DNA of 64,000 nt. Source: an uncultured Bacteroidales bacterium. Its GTDB lineage: Bacteria; Bacteroidota; Bacteroidia; Bacteroidales; CAIXZF01. A program made the position numbers and the translations under genes. Shown one piece after another: positions 29,602 through 38,493 of the stretch. The notes under the pieces were generated by a model. That model was not told where the DNA came from and did not search any database. It was given only the letters and a program-made list of their open reading frames with translations. The stretch is taken from NCBI GenBank assembly GCA_903923925.1, contig CAIXZF010000035.1, forward strand, positions 558,001-622,000, read 5' to 3'. Position 1 is the first letter of the stretch, and each line of letters opens with the position of its first letter.

Positions 29602-31092
29602 TTAATAATACCTGTAGCTTTTTACTTGTCCAAGATGCTTGGCTAATCGAAGAACCTGAATTGAATATCCAAATTCATTATCGTACCAGGCATAAAGAAC
29701 CACATTGCGCTTATCGTCTGAAACCAAAGTAGCTGCAGAATCAAACACACATGCGCAGGAATCACCGATCACATCAGTAGAAACAAGCTCACTTGAGGTT
29801 GAAAATCTAATTTGCTCTATTAACTCACCTTTCAGGGAAGCACTGCGCATTAGTTCGTTAACACCTTCTTTGTCAATGTCCCTGGCTACATTCAATGATA
29901 AAATAGCCAATGAAACATTCGGGGTAGGAACGCGTACCGAATTTGCTGTGAGCTTGCTTTTAAGGCTAGGAATTGCCTTTACTGCAGCAGAAGCAGCTCC
30001 GGTTTCAGTAATAACCATATTCAATGGGGCAGAACGTCCTCTTCTTGTTTTTTTATGATAATTATCGAGTAGGTTCTGGTCGTTTGTAAATGAATGAATT
30101 GTTTCAATATGGCCTCGCACAACTCCAAGTTCCCGCTCAATAACTGCAAGAACTGGCACAACAGCATTCGTAGTGCAGGAGGCAGCAGAGAATATCCGCT
30201 CTTCGTCGAGATTCATGTTGCATGTATCCTGATTTACACCGTAAACAATATTCGGGATATCTCCTTTACCCGGAGCTGTAAGCAAAACTCTTTCAACACC
30301 TTTTGCCGTTAAATGACGAGCAAGGCCGGCGCGATCACGCATAACACCTGTGCTATCAATCAAAAGTGCATTTTTTATTCCATATGCTTCGTAATCAAGA
30401 TCTTCCGGGTTTTTAGCTGCCAGCATATTCACAACATGGCCGTTGATGTAAAATACTTTCTGGTCAACGTCTTCAATAGCAATTCCATTAAATCTGCCAT
30501 GTACACTATCATGGCGAAACAAAGAAGCTCTTTTGCGGATGTCATCAGCAGTATCAGTTCGGGTAACAATAGCCCTTAACCTGAGCTGCGATCCGTTTCC
30601 AGCCTGATGAACAAGTTCTCGCGCTAAAATTCGGCCGATACGCCCAAATCCATAAAGGATAACATCCTGATGATGATCGCTGCGAGGTTTCGCATTAATA
30701 AAATGAGCAAGTTTTGATTCAATGAATTTTGCAGGGTCATTATCAAATTGGTCTCTTTCTTCCACCCATTCTGCATTTAAACGACCAAGATCTATCCTTG
30801 CAGGTGCAATATCAATCTTCATCATAGCATCTGCAAGAATCATTGAATCCTGCACAGTTAGTGGCTTTTTAATAATATTATGTACATATGAATGCTTGTG
30901 AATAATCGAACTGGAGCTTCGGTCGAGCATCTGCCTGCGGAATAGAATCAACTCTATTGATTTATCATACCAAAGTTTGGAAACTGTTTCAACAAGTGCA
31001 TTGGCTGCTTTAACATCATCCATCCAGATACGGAGGTTTTCTTCATAAGCATTGCTGCCTTCAACAATCTTTACAGGTGAATAATTTTCCAT
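29602..31092 (-). CDS. Glyceraldehyde-3-phosphate dehydrogenase, long form with N-terminal extension
   Basis: The 496-residue protein carries an extension of about 140 residues before the Rossmann motif YGFGRIGR (147-154). The catalytic cysteine C306 sits in SAASCTTNA and the substrate-binding arginine region and YDNEFGYS end are intact. Ordinary GAPDH is about 335 residues; this long class occurs in Bacteroidota and some Gammaproteobacteria, often beside a standard enzyme. The extension is helical and charged, without a recognised domain. It oxidises glyceraldehyde-3-phosphate to 1,3-bisphosphoglycerate with NAD(P), and the extension may affect cofactor choice or oligomer state (inference). 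It has its own promoter. Confidence 0.88.
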   Translation of the reverse strand: MENYSPVKIVEGSNAYEENLRIWMDDVKAANALVETVSKLWYDKSIELILFRRQMLDRSSSSIIHKHSYVHNIIKKPLTVQDSMILADAMMKIDIAPARIDLGRLNAEWVEERDQFDNDPAKFIESKLAHFINAKPRSDHHQDVILYGFGRIGRILARELVHQAGNGSQLRLRAIVTRTDTADDIRKRASLFRHDSVHGRFNGIAIEDVDQKVFYINGHVVNMLAAKNPEDLDYEAYGIKNALLIDSTGVMRDRAGLARHLTAKGVERVLLTAPGKGDIPNIVYGVNQDTCNMNLDEERIFSAASCTTNAVVPVLAVIERELGVVRGHIETIHSFTNDQNLLDNYHKKTRRGRSAPLNMVITETGAASAAVKAIPSLKSKLTANSVRVPTPNVSLAILSLNVARDIDKEGVNELMRSASLKGELIEQIRFSTSSELVSTDVIGDSCACVFDSAATLVSDDKRNVVLYAWYDNEFGYSIQVLRLAKHLGQVKSYRYY

Positions 31093-31130
31093 GTGAATAT
31101 GTTTTTTTTGGATTCTTAATAATAAGGTGT

Positions 31131-31162
31131 CAAATATAAAAAAATGAAGGGATTACCCCAAA
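31131..31162 (-). promoter_or_regulatory. Promoter of the GAPDH gene
   Basis: On the minus strand TTTG (31162-31159), a 20-base spacer and TATATTTG (31138-31131) form a full consensus Bacteroidetes promoter 39 bases before the ATG. The -33 box lies in the loop of the terminator of the upstream sigma-factor gene. Confidence 0.75.
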
Positions 31163-31181
31163 TAATTCAGGCAATCCCTTC
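31134..31181 (-). terminator. Intrinsic terminator of the sigma-factor gene
   Basis: Read on the minus strand, GAAGGGATTGCC (31181-31170) pairs with GGTAATCCCTTC (31157-31146) over 12 positions with one mismatch, followed by a run of seven T residues at 31144-31138. It lies just beyond the sigma-factor stop codon. Confidence 0.8.
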
Positions 31182-31202
31182 TAAAAAATAATTAATGATA
31201 TT

Positions 31203-32066
31203 TTAACCGAGGTAGGCCTTTAGCAATTTGCTTCTCGAAGTGTGTTTAAGCCTCCTGATAGCTTTTTCCTTAATTTGTCGAACTCTTTCCCTTGTAAGAT
31301 CAAATTTTGCACCTATTTCTTCCAGTGTCAATCCATGCGTCATTCCAATTCCATAATACAGATTTATCACATCACGCTCCTTTTCAGTGAGAGTTGCCAG
31401 CGATCGCTGAATTTCACGCATCAGCGATTCCTTCATAAGCAGGTTATCTGTTCCAGGAGTATCCTCTGTTACAAATAAATCAATAAATTTTGTATCCTCA
31501 TCCGGAGAAATTGGAGCATCCATTGAAATATACCTGGTTGATATTTTCAGAGCTGATAGAACTTTTTCTTCTGGCATATCCAGCGCTTCTGCAAGTTCAT
31601 CTGCTGAGGGCTGCCTTTCAAAACGCTGCTCTAAGCGTGACGACTCTTTAGAGATTTTATTTAGTGAACCAACCTGATTCAATGGCAAGCGTACTATTCT
31701 GGACTGTTCTGCCAGTGATTGCAATATCGACTGACGAATCCACCAAACAGCATATGAAATAAATTTAAACCCTCTGGTTTCATCAAAGCGTTTAGCCGCT
31801 TTGATAAGTCCAAGATTCCCTTCATTAATTAAATCGGGCAAACTTAAACCTTGATTCTGATATTGTTTAGCTACTGAAACTACAAATCTCAGATTCGCTT
31901 TGGTCAGTTTCTCAAGTGCTATCTGGTCGCCTGCTTTGATTCTCTGGGCAAGACTTACTTCCTCCTCAGCAGTGATCAGCTCCTCTTTGCCAATTTCCTG
32001 AAGGTACTTATCAAGAGATGCAGTTTCCCTGTTCGTTATTGATTTTGTTATCTTTAATTGTCTCAT
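31203..32066 (-). CDS. rpoD: Primary sigma factor (RpoD/SigA type)
   Basis: The 287-residue sigma-70 protein has region 1.2 ([16 protein letters not shown]), region 2 ([49 protein letters not shown]), region 3, and region 4.2 with the helix-turn-helix [20 protein letters not shown]. It lacks the long acidic region 1.1 of proteobacterial RpoD, as is normal for Bacteroidota, whose housekeeping sigma reads TTTG/TAnnTTTG promoters. Several such promoters are found in this window. A strong terminator follows. Confidence 0.93.
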   Translation of the reverse strand: MRQLKITKSITNRETASLDKYLQEIGKEELITAEEEVSLAQRIKAGDQIALEKLTKANLRFVVSVAKQYQNQGLSLPDLINEGNLGLIKAAKRFDETRGFKFISYAVWWIRQSILQSLAEQSRIVRLPLNQVGSLNKISKESSRLEQRFERQPSADELAEALDMPEEKVLSALKISTRYISMDAPISPDEDTKFIDLFVTEDTPGTDNLLMKESLMREIQRSLATLTEKERDVINLYYGIGMTHGLTLEEIGAKFDLTRERVRQIKEKAIRRLKHTSRSKLLKAYLG

Positions 32067-32137
32067 TCTAAATCTTCCCTTCTAAATATCAAAAAAAACC
32101 AAACCCAAGCCTATTTAGCAATATAACCATTTATCTT

Positions 32138-32145
32138 CAAAGGTA
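32138..32145 (-). promoter_or_regulatory. Candidate -7 element of rpoD
   Basis: The minus strand reads TACCTTTG 72 bases upstream of the sigma-factor ATG; the nearest TTG is 25 bases away, longer than usual. It would give a leader of about 65 bases, longer than for most genes here. Confidence 0.4.
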
Positions 32146-32244
32146 ACATTAATATAACGTTTTTTGTTTGCAAGTGTTCATAAATATTAAAAACAACTTG
32201 CCATTTTCTGATCAGTAACTAACCAATATCGCCAATAAAGATTG

Positions 32245-33687
32245 TTACTCCTTAATCACAACCAGATACCATGCGCGCATCCTGTTCGGATAAATTCCTT
32301 CGACAAGTACACCTCCCTTTTTATTTGTTAAAATGGTTTCAATGTCGGTTTGACTTTTAACTACTCTTTTATCCATGGAAGTAATTACAAAATTCTCTCT
32401 TATCCCAGCCGTTGCAAGCAATCCTTCTTTCAATTCTTTTACTTTTACTCCACAATCAAGTCTAAGCCAGGCTTTTTCTTCTTTGGTAATTGGAGTTAAA
32501 TTAGCCCCCAACAATTCATTTACATTTATATCGTCCTTTTTAACAATTCCAGTAGTGCCTTCCTTATTCTTAAGCACAAGATTAGCTGTTCTGTCTTTTC
32601 CATCCCTTGCATAGATAACTTTTACTGTTTCACCTGGTCGGTGCTGACCAATTACCTCAAGCATTTCTGAAACACTGTTTACTGGTTGATCGTTAATACT
32701 TGTGATAATATCACCTTTTAGCATTCCTGCCTGATTTGCAGATCCATTATCCGAAATAGTGTAAACATAAACACCTTTTGTGACATCTAATCCTTGTTCC
32801 CTGGCGAATTCGGCAGTAATATCGGCAGGTGTTACTCCGATAAAACCTCTTTGTACGTTACCATACTGCATTAAATCTTCAACAACTTTCTTTGCAATAT
32901 TTGAAGGAATAGCAAATGAATATCCCGTATAAGATCCTGTATTAGAGGCTATTGCGGCATTTATTCCAATAAGGTCTCCCAAAGTGTTTACAAGTGCTCC
33001 TCCACTATTCCCAGGGTTAACAACTGCGTCGGTCTGAATAAAGGATTCAATTGAATTTTCTTTACCCAGAATATTAATATTTCTTGCTTTTGCACTTACA
33101 ATCCCTGCTGTTACTGTGGAAGTGAGGTTAAATGGGTTTCCTACTGCAAGCACCCACTCGCCGACTTTTACATTATCGGAATTGGCAAAAGTAAGAAATG
33201 GGAATTCCTGACCCGTAACCTTTATTAAAGCAATATCTGTTGACGGATCTGTTCCAACAATTTTAGCTTCAAAACTTCTTTTATCATTTAATGTAACTTC
33301 AATATAATCAGCGTCTTGTACAACATGATTATTTGTGACGATATACCCATCTGTAGTGACAATAACCCCGGAGCCTGTTGCTACATATGGTCTTCCACCC
33401 CGGTTGTCATAGCCGAAAAGATTATTAAAAAAATTATCATAAGTTACATTCTTTTGCTGATATTCGGTTTTGATGTGAACAACAGCATGAACTGATTTTG
33501 AAGCGGCATCAACGAAGTCGGGACCGCTTGCCATTCCACCAGCTGAATATGATGTTTGCTGCACAGGTAGTGATGCTCCACTGTACAATGACAAATTATG
33601 ATTGGATTTTTCCATGGCTTTGAATGAGGCAAGGGCGATAATTCCGCCTCCTATTGCAGAAAGTACCAATAACAATACCTTTTTCAT
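32245..33687 (-). CDS. Periplasmic DegP/HtrA serine protease
   Basis: The 480-residue protein has a signal anchor or signal peptide (about 1-24), a trypsin-like domain (about 60-260) with the catalytic triad H121 (TNNHVV), D151 (STDIAL) and S228 (NPGNSGG), and two PDZ domains (about 275-370 and 395-475). It degrades or refolds damaged envelope proteins. The second PDZ is divergent. The gene is divergent from the cell-wall operon starting at 33863 and upstream of rpoD on the same strand with a 178-base gap. Sequence does not separate DegP, DegQ and DegS roles; two PDZ domains favour DegP/DegQ. Confidence 0.93.
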   Translation of the reverse strand: MKKVLLLVLSAIGGGIIALASFKAMEKSNHNLSLYSGASLPVQQTSYSAGGMASGPDFVDAASKSVHAVVHIKTEYQQKNVTYDNFFNNLFGYDNRGGRPYVATGSGVIVTTDGYIVTNNHVVQDADYIEVTLNDKRSFEAKIVGTDPSTDIALIKVTGQEFPFLTFANSDNVKVGEWVLAVGNPFNLTSTVTAGIVSAKARNINILGKENSIESFIQTDAVVNPGNSGGALVNTLGDLIGINAAIASNTGSYTGYSFAIPSNIAKKVVEDLMQYGNVQRGFIGVTPADITAEFAREQGLDVTKGVYVYTISDNGSANQAGMLKGDIITSINDQPVNSVSEMLEVIGQHRPGETVKVIYARDGKDRTANLVLKNKEGTTGIVKKDDINVNELLGANLTPITKEEKAWLRLDCGVKVKELKEGLLATAGIRENFVITSMDKRVVKSQTDIETILTNKKGGVLVEGIYPNRMRAWYLVVIKE

Positions 33688-33862
33688 CTAAAAAACAATT
33701 TAAGGTTAACAACTGATTTTTTTTACGATTTTTGCATTTGTTTTCACAATTTTTGTGCCTTGATCATACATGCCTTAGAAATTGTAAAACAAAATTATGA
33801 ACGTGCCTTCTGAACACTTAGTGTTTTCAGGCTTAGTTAAAAAGTGTTAATCTGAAAAACAT

Positions 33863-34687
33863 ATGGCCCGAAAGCGAGACAAGTTCGGAATGTTACTGCT
33901 TGGAACCTTTATTGGGATCATTGCCGGGATAAGTGTAATGTGGTGGGCATCAAGTATGAACAGAACAGAATGGATATCTTTTACCACTGTGAGGGATCTA
34001 ATTAATAATTTGATGCCAGGAAAAGATGACCAATTGGCTCAAATTAAAACTCCCTTTGAAAAAGACAAACAAAACAAGCAAAAGAAAAACAATTTTAACT
34101 CTAACGATTCTATTAATAGCAAGCAATTAGCTGATAGTTTGTTATTAGCTGATAGTATTTCGGCAGATCTCTTAAGCCAGGGAGGTGCCGACAATTATTA
34201 TATCGACGAATCTAACCTCCCAGATACGCTCTTATGGTTCGGGAAAATAAAATCACATGGCAGCCGCTCAGATAGTTTAAAAACGGACAGCGTAAATCAC
34301 ATTAGTAAGCATTCTGGTAGCTTTGAAGTAGTTAAACGCGATATAATGCTGGAATTCAGATTGCTACGCGTAAATGGTAAAAACGATTCTATTGACAGAA
34401 AGTCAGCATATCTTGATAGTTTGTTGACAGATGACAAATTGTCACAACACCCATCAACAAGCAGTTACCGTGTTGAATTTTGGAAATCACCTATAAATTA
34501 TCAGGGATATCGGGTTTATCAAAATAAAATAATTGTATTTGGATTTGAAAAATTTGATCAGCTTAGCCTTGAATATATTAACAAAAAATTATACCTGAAA
34601 AATCAAAATAATTACTTTCTGATGGAGAGAGCTGAAAACTTTCGGCCGCTGAGAGCTCTCAGAAAAATTGATATTCAGAAAAATTAG
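33863..34687 (+). CDS. Membrane-anchored protein of unknown function heading the dapF-mltG operon
   Basis: The 274-residue protein has a basic start (MARKRDKF), one transmembrane helix (about 8-29) and then a periplasmic part. A lysine/asparagine/serine-rich linker (about 60-110, repeated LADSLLLADS) leads to a C-terminal folded domain (about 155-274) with YRVEFWKSPINYQGYRVYQN. I do not recognise the family. Five bases separate it from dapF and the following genes overlap, so it is probably co-expressed with peptidoglycan genes. A role in cell-wall assembly or division is inference from position only. Confidence 0.7.
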   Translation: MARKRDKFGMLLLGTFIGIIAGISVMWWASSMNRTEWISFTTVRDLINNLMPGKDDQLAQIKTPFEKDKQNKQKKNNFNSNDSINSKQLADSLLLADSISADLLSQGGADNYYIDESNLPDTLLWFGKIKSHGSRSDSLKTDSVNHISKHSGSFEVVKRDIMLEFRLLRVNGKNDSIDRKSAYLDSLLTDDKLSQHPSTSSYRVEFWKSPINYQGYRVYQNKIIVFGFEKFDQLSLEYINKKLYLKNQNNYFLMERAENFRPLRALRKIDIQKN

Positions 34688-34692
34688 CACGA

Positions 34693-35481
34693 ATGAAATT
34701 ACCTTTTTATAAATTTCATGGTACCGGGAATGATTTTATCCTGATAGATGAACGAATTACTGACCACAATTTAAATCTGAGCCAGATTAAAGGTTTGTGT
34801 AACAGGCATTTCGGAATTGGTGCTGATGGATTAATGTTATTGAAGACAGAAATTGGGTATGATTTCAGAATGGTTTATTACAACAGCGATGGTAGCGAAA
34901 GTACAATGTGTGGTAATGGAGGAAGATGTATGATTTCATTTGCAAAAAAACTTGGCCTGGTTAATAAAGAAGCTAAGTTTATTGCAATTGATGGAGAGCA
35001 TACTGGAATTATTACTGAGCAAGGCCATGAAAGTTCTGTTGTTAAGCTGAAAATGAAAGATGTGTTGGGAATCAAAACCGAAAAGGCTTACGACTTTCTT
35101 GATACAGGATCTCCTCATGCCGTTATATATGATGAAAATGCTGAAGTAACGGATGTTGTATCTGAAGGAAGAAAGATCAGGTATAGCAGGACTTTTGCAG
35201 AGGTTGGAACTAATGTTGATTTTGTTAAAATTTCGGATTCAGGACTTATTGTTCGATCCTATGAAAGAGGTGTTGAGAATGAAACTCTCTCCTGTGGTAC
35301 TGGTGTAACGGCATCAGTCCTTTCATTTGCCGGCAGAAATCCAGATTTACAATCACCTTGTAAAGTAAAAACGGTAGGAGGTGAACTAATTGTTTATTTT
35401 AAAAGGAAAGAAAAAGGATTTGTGGATATATGGCTTGAAGGACCAGCAACTTTTGTTTTTAATGGTGAAATAGAGATCTGA
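34693..35481 (+). CDS. dapF: Diaminopimelate epimerase
   Basis: The 262-residue enzyme interconverts LL- and meso-diaminopimelate for lysine and peptidoglycan synthesis. Both catalytic cysteines are present: C73 in MCGNGGRC and C201 in LSCGTGV. The N-terminal FHGTGNDFILID is typical. Its stop codon overlaps the start of the GNAT gene by one base (TGATG), indicating translational coupling. Confidence 0.96.
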   Translation: MKLPFYKFHGTGNDFILIDERITDHNLNLSQIKGLCNRHFGIGADGLMLLKTEIGYDFRMVYYNSDGSESTMCGNGGRCMISFAKKLGLVNKEAKFIAIDGEHTGIITEQGHESSVVKLKMKDVLGIKTEKAYDFLDTGSPHAVIYDENAEVTDVVSEGRKIRYSRTFAEVGTNVDFVKISDSGLIVRSYERGVENETLSCGTGVTASVLSFAGRNPDLQSPCKVKTVGGELIVYFKRKEKGFVDIWLEGPATFVFNGEIEI

Positions 35482-35996
35482 TGATTGGGGAAAGAATTTT
35501 TTTACGTGCACCAGAACCCGCCGATATTGATGTTTTATATAAATGGGAAAATGATCCTGAAATATGGCATCTTGGCAATTCAGTTGAACCATTTTCAAGG
35601 TTTACTCTGGAGCAATATATTCTGAGTGCCGATAGGGACATATTCAGCGCCAAACAATTACGACTAATAATTGCAGATAAACAGAATGAAAACCCTTTAG
35701 GATCAATTGATCTTTTTGATTTCGATCCAGTTAATCACAGGGCAGGTATTGGAATTCTGATTTCGTCGGACGAAAGGGGTAAAGGATATGCAACAGAAGC
35801 ACTTCAACTTCTTATTGATTATGCATTCTCAACATTGGAACTGCATCAGCTATTCTGTAATATAGCTACCGACAACAAAGCCAGTCTGGAACTTTTTCAA
35901 AAATTTAAGTTTACCATTTCCGGAACAAAGAAGGAATGGTTACGAAGGGGAACTATTTATATTGATGAACATTTGCTACAACTCTTAAACCATTGA
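35481..35996 (+). CDS. GNAT family N-acetyltransferase (RimJ/RimL-like)
   Basis: The 171-residue protein has the acetyl-CoA binding pattern DERGKGYATEALQLLIDYAF (about residues 94-113) and the start GERIFLRAPEPADIDVLYKW typical of RimJ/RimL-like acetyltransferases. The tail LRRGTIYIDEHLLQLL also fits. The substrate (ribosomal protein, amino sugar or other amine) cannot be told. It sits between dapF and mltG with overlapping stop and start codons on both sides. Confidence 0.85.
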   Translation: MIGERIFLRAPEPADIDVLYKWENDPEIWHLGNSVEPFSRFTLEQYILSADRDIFSAKQLRLIIADKQNENPLGSIDLFDFDPVNHRAGIGILISSDERGKGYATEALQLLIDYAFSTLELHQLFCNIATDNKASLELFQKFKFTISGTKKEWLRRGTIYIDEHLLQLLNH

Positions 35997-37066
35997 CTTC
36001 AACAAAAAAGAAAAGCCCAAAGAGTAAGGGCACAAAACGTCGCAGAGTAATTATACCTGTTTTGCTGATTATTTTTGTGACAGCAGCATTAGTTATTGGT
36101 GGACTTACCTATAAAATTTGGGGTCCTAATACGTCAGTAACAAATGACGAATATTACTTGTATATCCCAACCGGAGCGAATTTCGAACAAGTTAAAGATA
36201 GCCTTGTTAAGAATGGAATCCTACGAAATGTTTCCAGCTTTGAATGGACGGCAGCAAAAAAAGGCTACAAACAAAATATTAAATCAGGGCGCTACCTGGT
36301 GAAATCGAATATGAGTAACAATAGCCTGGTTGATATGCTAAGAGCTGGTAAACAGGTTCCAGTTAAAGTTGTTTTTAACAGTATCCGCTTGAAAGATCAA
36401 TTTGCCGGAAAGATTGGCAAACAACTTGAAGTAGATAGTAACAGGCTTCTCGAACTTTTGAATGATAAAAAAACAGCACAGAAGTATGGCTTTGACAAGG
36501 AGAATTTTCTGTGCATGTTCATCCCTGATACCTACGAAATGTATTGGAATACCAGTCCTGAAAAATTTATAGATAAAATGAACAGGCAATATCATAACTT
36601 CTGGAATACTGAAAGGCGAAAACAAGCGGAACTAATTGGTCTTAAACCTGATGAAGTGATTATTTTAGCTTCAATTGTCGAACAGGAAACCATCAAAGAA
36701 GATGAAAAACCGACTGTTGCAGGCGTTTATATGAACAGGATAAACAAAGGTATGCCTCTGGAAGCTGATCCCACACTTAAATATGCCATTGGCGATTTTG
36801 CCATTCAACGTATACTCAATAAAGATAAACTGATAAATTCTCCTTACAATACCTATATGTATACTGGTTTACCTCCAGGTCCCATTTGTATGCCTTCTGT
36901 AAGTTCTGTAAAATCAGTTTTGAAATATAACCATCATAATTACATTTTTTTCTGCGCCAAAGATGATTTGAGTGGTTATCATAATTTTGCCAGAACATTA
37001 GATCAGCATATGAGAAATGCAAGGGCATACCAAAATGGACTTAATAAAATAAATATCAGGAGGTGA
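35993..37066 (+). CDS. mltG: Endolytic murein transglycosylase MltG
   Basis: The 357-residue YceG-family protein has a basic cytoplasmic start, one membrane helix (about 19-42), a LysM-like segment and the MltG domain (about 60-345). The catalytic glutamate lies in ASIVEQET, followed by the conserved NRINKGMPLEADPT and PYNTYMYTGLPPGPI. It cleaves nascent glycan strands and so sets their length. The start codon is TTG (35993), overlapping the GNAT stop codon (TTGA). The family role agrees with its neighbours dapF and the unknown membrane protein. Confidence 0.93.
   Translation: MTSTKKKSPKSKGTKRRRVIIPVLLIIFVTAALVIGGLTYKIWGPNTSVTNDEYYLYIPTGANFEQVKDSLVKNGILRNVSSFEWTAAKKGYKQNIKSGRYLVKSNMSNNSLVDMLRAGKQVPVKVVFNSIRLKDQFAGKIGKQLEVDSNRLLELLNDKKTAQKYGFDKENFLCMFIPDTYEMYWNTSPEKFIDKMNRQYHNFWNTERRKQAELIGLKPDEVIILASIVEQETIKEDEKPTVAGVYMNRINKGMPLEADPTLKYAIGDFAIQRILNKDKLINSPYNTYMYTGLPPGPICMPSVSSVKSVLKYNHHNYIFFCAKDDLSGYHNFARTLDQHMRNARAYQNGLNKINIRR
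37058..37063 (+). promoter_or_regulatory. Strong Shine-Dalgarno sequence at the mltG/DUF2279 junction
   Basis: AGGAGG followed by TGAG lies over the last two mltG codons. Such sites are rare in this window, as expected for Bacteroidota. It touches the presumed GTG start; the third codon, ATT at 37069, is at ordinary spacing (5 bases). Confidence 0.5.
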
Positions 37067-37986
37067 GAATTTCTGAAGCAGTCAAGTTAGTAATTATCTT
37101 TCTTATCCTTAATTGTTTAACCTTATTCTCTGTTAATTGTCAGGAAACTGATTCTCTAAGATTATTTTCAAATAGAAGGATTATCTCAGGTATAACTGCC
37201 TCTATTATTTATCCTGCCACGATGACTGCTTTGTATAAATTGTGGTATAAAGAAAATATGCATTCATCATTTCAATTTTTTAATGATTCAGATGAATGGC
37301 TAATACAGGATAAAATAGGACATTCTGCTGCCTCATATACTATTGGAAAGGTAGGATACAAAACGATGAAATGGTGTGGATATTCAGATAAAAAATCAGT
37401 TTGGATAGGAGGGGTATCAGGTTTTTTATTTTTGACTTCCATCGAAATATTTGACGGTTTTTCGAAAGATTATGGATTTTCGCTGCCTGATATTGCAGCC
37501 AATTCTCTGGGCTCAGGTTTCTTTATCAGTCAGCAGTTACTTTGGAAAGAGCAACGGATTTCAATAAAGTTTTCCTTTCATGAAACGAAATACGCACAAT
37601 ACCGGCCAAATTTGCTGGGCATGAATCATTTAGAACGAATTATTAAAGATTACAATGGCCAAACTTATTGGTGGAGTGTTAACATTAAATCGTTTCTCAA
37701 GCGAAGCTCCTGTTTTCCAGCCTGGTTGAATATAGCCTGTGGGTATGGAGCAAAAGGCATGACAGGAGCCGCAGAAAATATGGCAGTGTACAATGGCAAA
37801 CCTATCCCATATTTTAAAAGGTCCCCTTACTTTTACCTCAGTCCGGATATCGATCTTTCTAGAATTCCCACACACTCCAAAACGTTAAAGTTAATTTTTG
37901 ACGCTCTTGGAAATTTGAAATTTCCGTTGCCTGCTATTGAGTATTCCAGAAATAGCGGCGTTATTATTAAAGGATGCTATTTTTAA
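37063..37986 (+). CDS. DUF2279 (YfiM-like) envelope protein
   Basis: The protein of about 307 residues has a signal peptide (about 7-27, ending VNCQE) and a DUF2279-type core with WLIQDKIGHSAASYTIGK and SIEIFDGFSKDYGFSLPDIAANSLG, which are recurring blocks of that family. Molecular function is unknown. The start is uncertain: GTG at 37063 is the first option, but a perfect AGGAGG (37058-37063) overlaps it with no spacing, so a codon slightly downstream could be used. It is the last gene of the operon beginning at 33863. Confidence 0.75.
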   Translation: MRISEAVKLVIIFLILNCLTLFSVNCQETDSLRLFSNRRIISGITASIIYPATMTALYKLWYKENMHSSFQFFNDSDEWLIQDKIGHSAASYTIGKVGYKTMKWCGYSDKKSVWIGGVSGFLFLTSIEIFDGFSKDYGFSLPDIAANSLGSGFFISQQLLWKEQRISIKFSFHETKYAQYRPNLLGMNHLERIIKDYNGQTYWWSVNIKSFLKRSSCFPAWLNIACGYGAKGMTGAAENMAVYNGKPIPYFKRSPYFYLSPDIDLSRIPTHSKTLKLIFDALGNLKFPLPAIEYSRNSGVIIKGCYF

Positions 37987-38037
37987 ATTTAATTTTAAGT
38001 GGTAAAAATAATACAGGAAAATTGATCTGCTAATGAA

Positions 38038-38054
38038 AAGTAAAAATTTTACTT
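38038..38054. repeat. 17-bp palindrome in the gap upstream of the TPR lipoprotein
   Basis: AAGTAAAAATTTTACTT is an 8+1+8 palindrome 9 bases upstream of a TACATTTG element. It could be an operator or part of a weak transcript end for the upstream operon. AT-rich palindromes arise easily, so support is weak. Confidence 0.3.
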
Positions 38055-38062
38055 GCTTTTAA

Positions 38063-38070
38063 TACATTTG
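38063..38070 (+). promoter_or_regulatory. Candidate -7 element of the TPR lipoprotein gene
   Basis: TACATTTG lies 15 bases before the ATG at 38086. Its position inside a longer TTG-started frame argues for the ATG as the true start. No -33 box was found. Confidence 0.5.
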
Positions 38071-38085
38071 ACCTTTATTTTACTT

Positions 38086-38493
38086 ATGAAACTAAAATTA
38101 TTAATGTTTATAGTTGCGACCCTGGCACTTTTGTCCTGCACAAGCAGGAAGGAAAAAGCCAAATCTGATTTTGCAAAGGCAGTAAGCGAATTTTATCAGA
38201 GTCACTACCAGTTAGCCAAAGATTTGTTTACCAATTGTATTGATGCTGGATATAATACTTCTGAATCATACTTCTATAGGGGGAGTACCAGATTTAACCT
38301 GAAAGATTATAATGGCGCAATTGAAGATCTTTCAATGGCAATAAAGGTGGATTCTATGTATACAGATGCCTGGAGTACCAGAGGTGATATTTATACAGTA
38401 CTTGGAAAGAAAGAAGAGGGTTGTCGGGATTGGAAAAAAGCTGAGTCCCTGGGAAAACCGAATATGAGGGATAAAGTCAAGTATTGTAATTGA
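38086..38493 (+). CDS. Small TPR lipoprotein
   Basis: The 135-residue protein begins at ATG 38086 with a lipoprotein signal (MKLKLLMFIVATLALLSC). Two to three tetratricopeptide repeats follow (about 25-115). The end C-x-D-W-x-K-A-x-x-L-G with a cysteine second to last is shared with the larger TPR protein at 45238-46365. The upstream TTG (38053) was rejected as start. It overlaps the convergent nnr gene by 17 bases. Partner unknown. Confidence 0.78.
   Translation: MKLKLLMFIVATLALLSCTSRKEKAKSDFAKAVSEFYQSHYQLAKDLFTNCIDAGYNTSESYFYRGSTRFNLKDYNGAIEDLSMAIKVDSMYTDAWSTRGDIYTVLGKKEEGCRDWKKAESLGKPNMRDKVKYCN

Noticed and set aside
30001-30060. GAPDH as a decayed or non-catalytic paralogue because the motif reads SCTTNA instead of SCTTNC
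   Set aside because: The nucleophile cysteine and the surrounding SAASCTT are intact; the second cysteine is not essential.
32171-32200. Loose inverted repeat (CAAGTGTT / AACAACTTG) between DegP and rpoD
   Set aside because: The arms need a bulge and no T-run follows on either strand, so it is not called as a terminator.
33813-33825. Short palindrome AACACTTAGTGTT upstream of the unknown membrane protein
   Set aside because: A five-base stem is too short to support an operator claim without conservation data.
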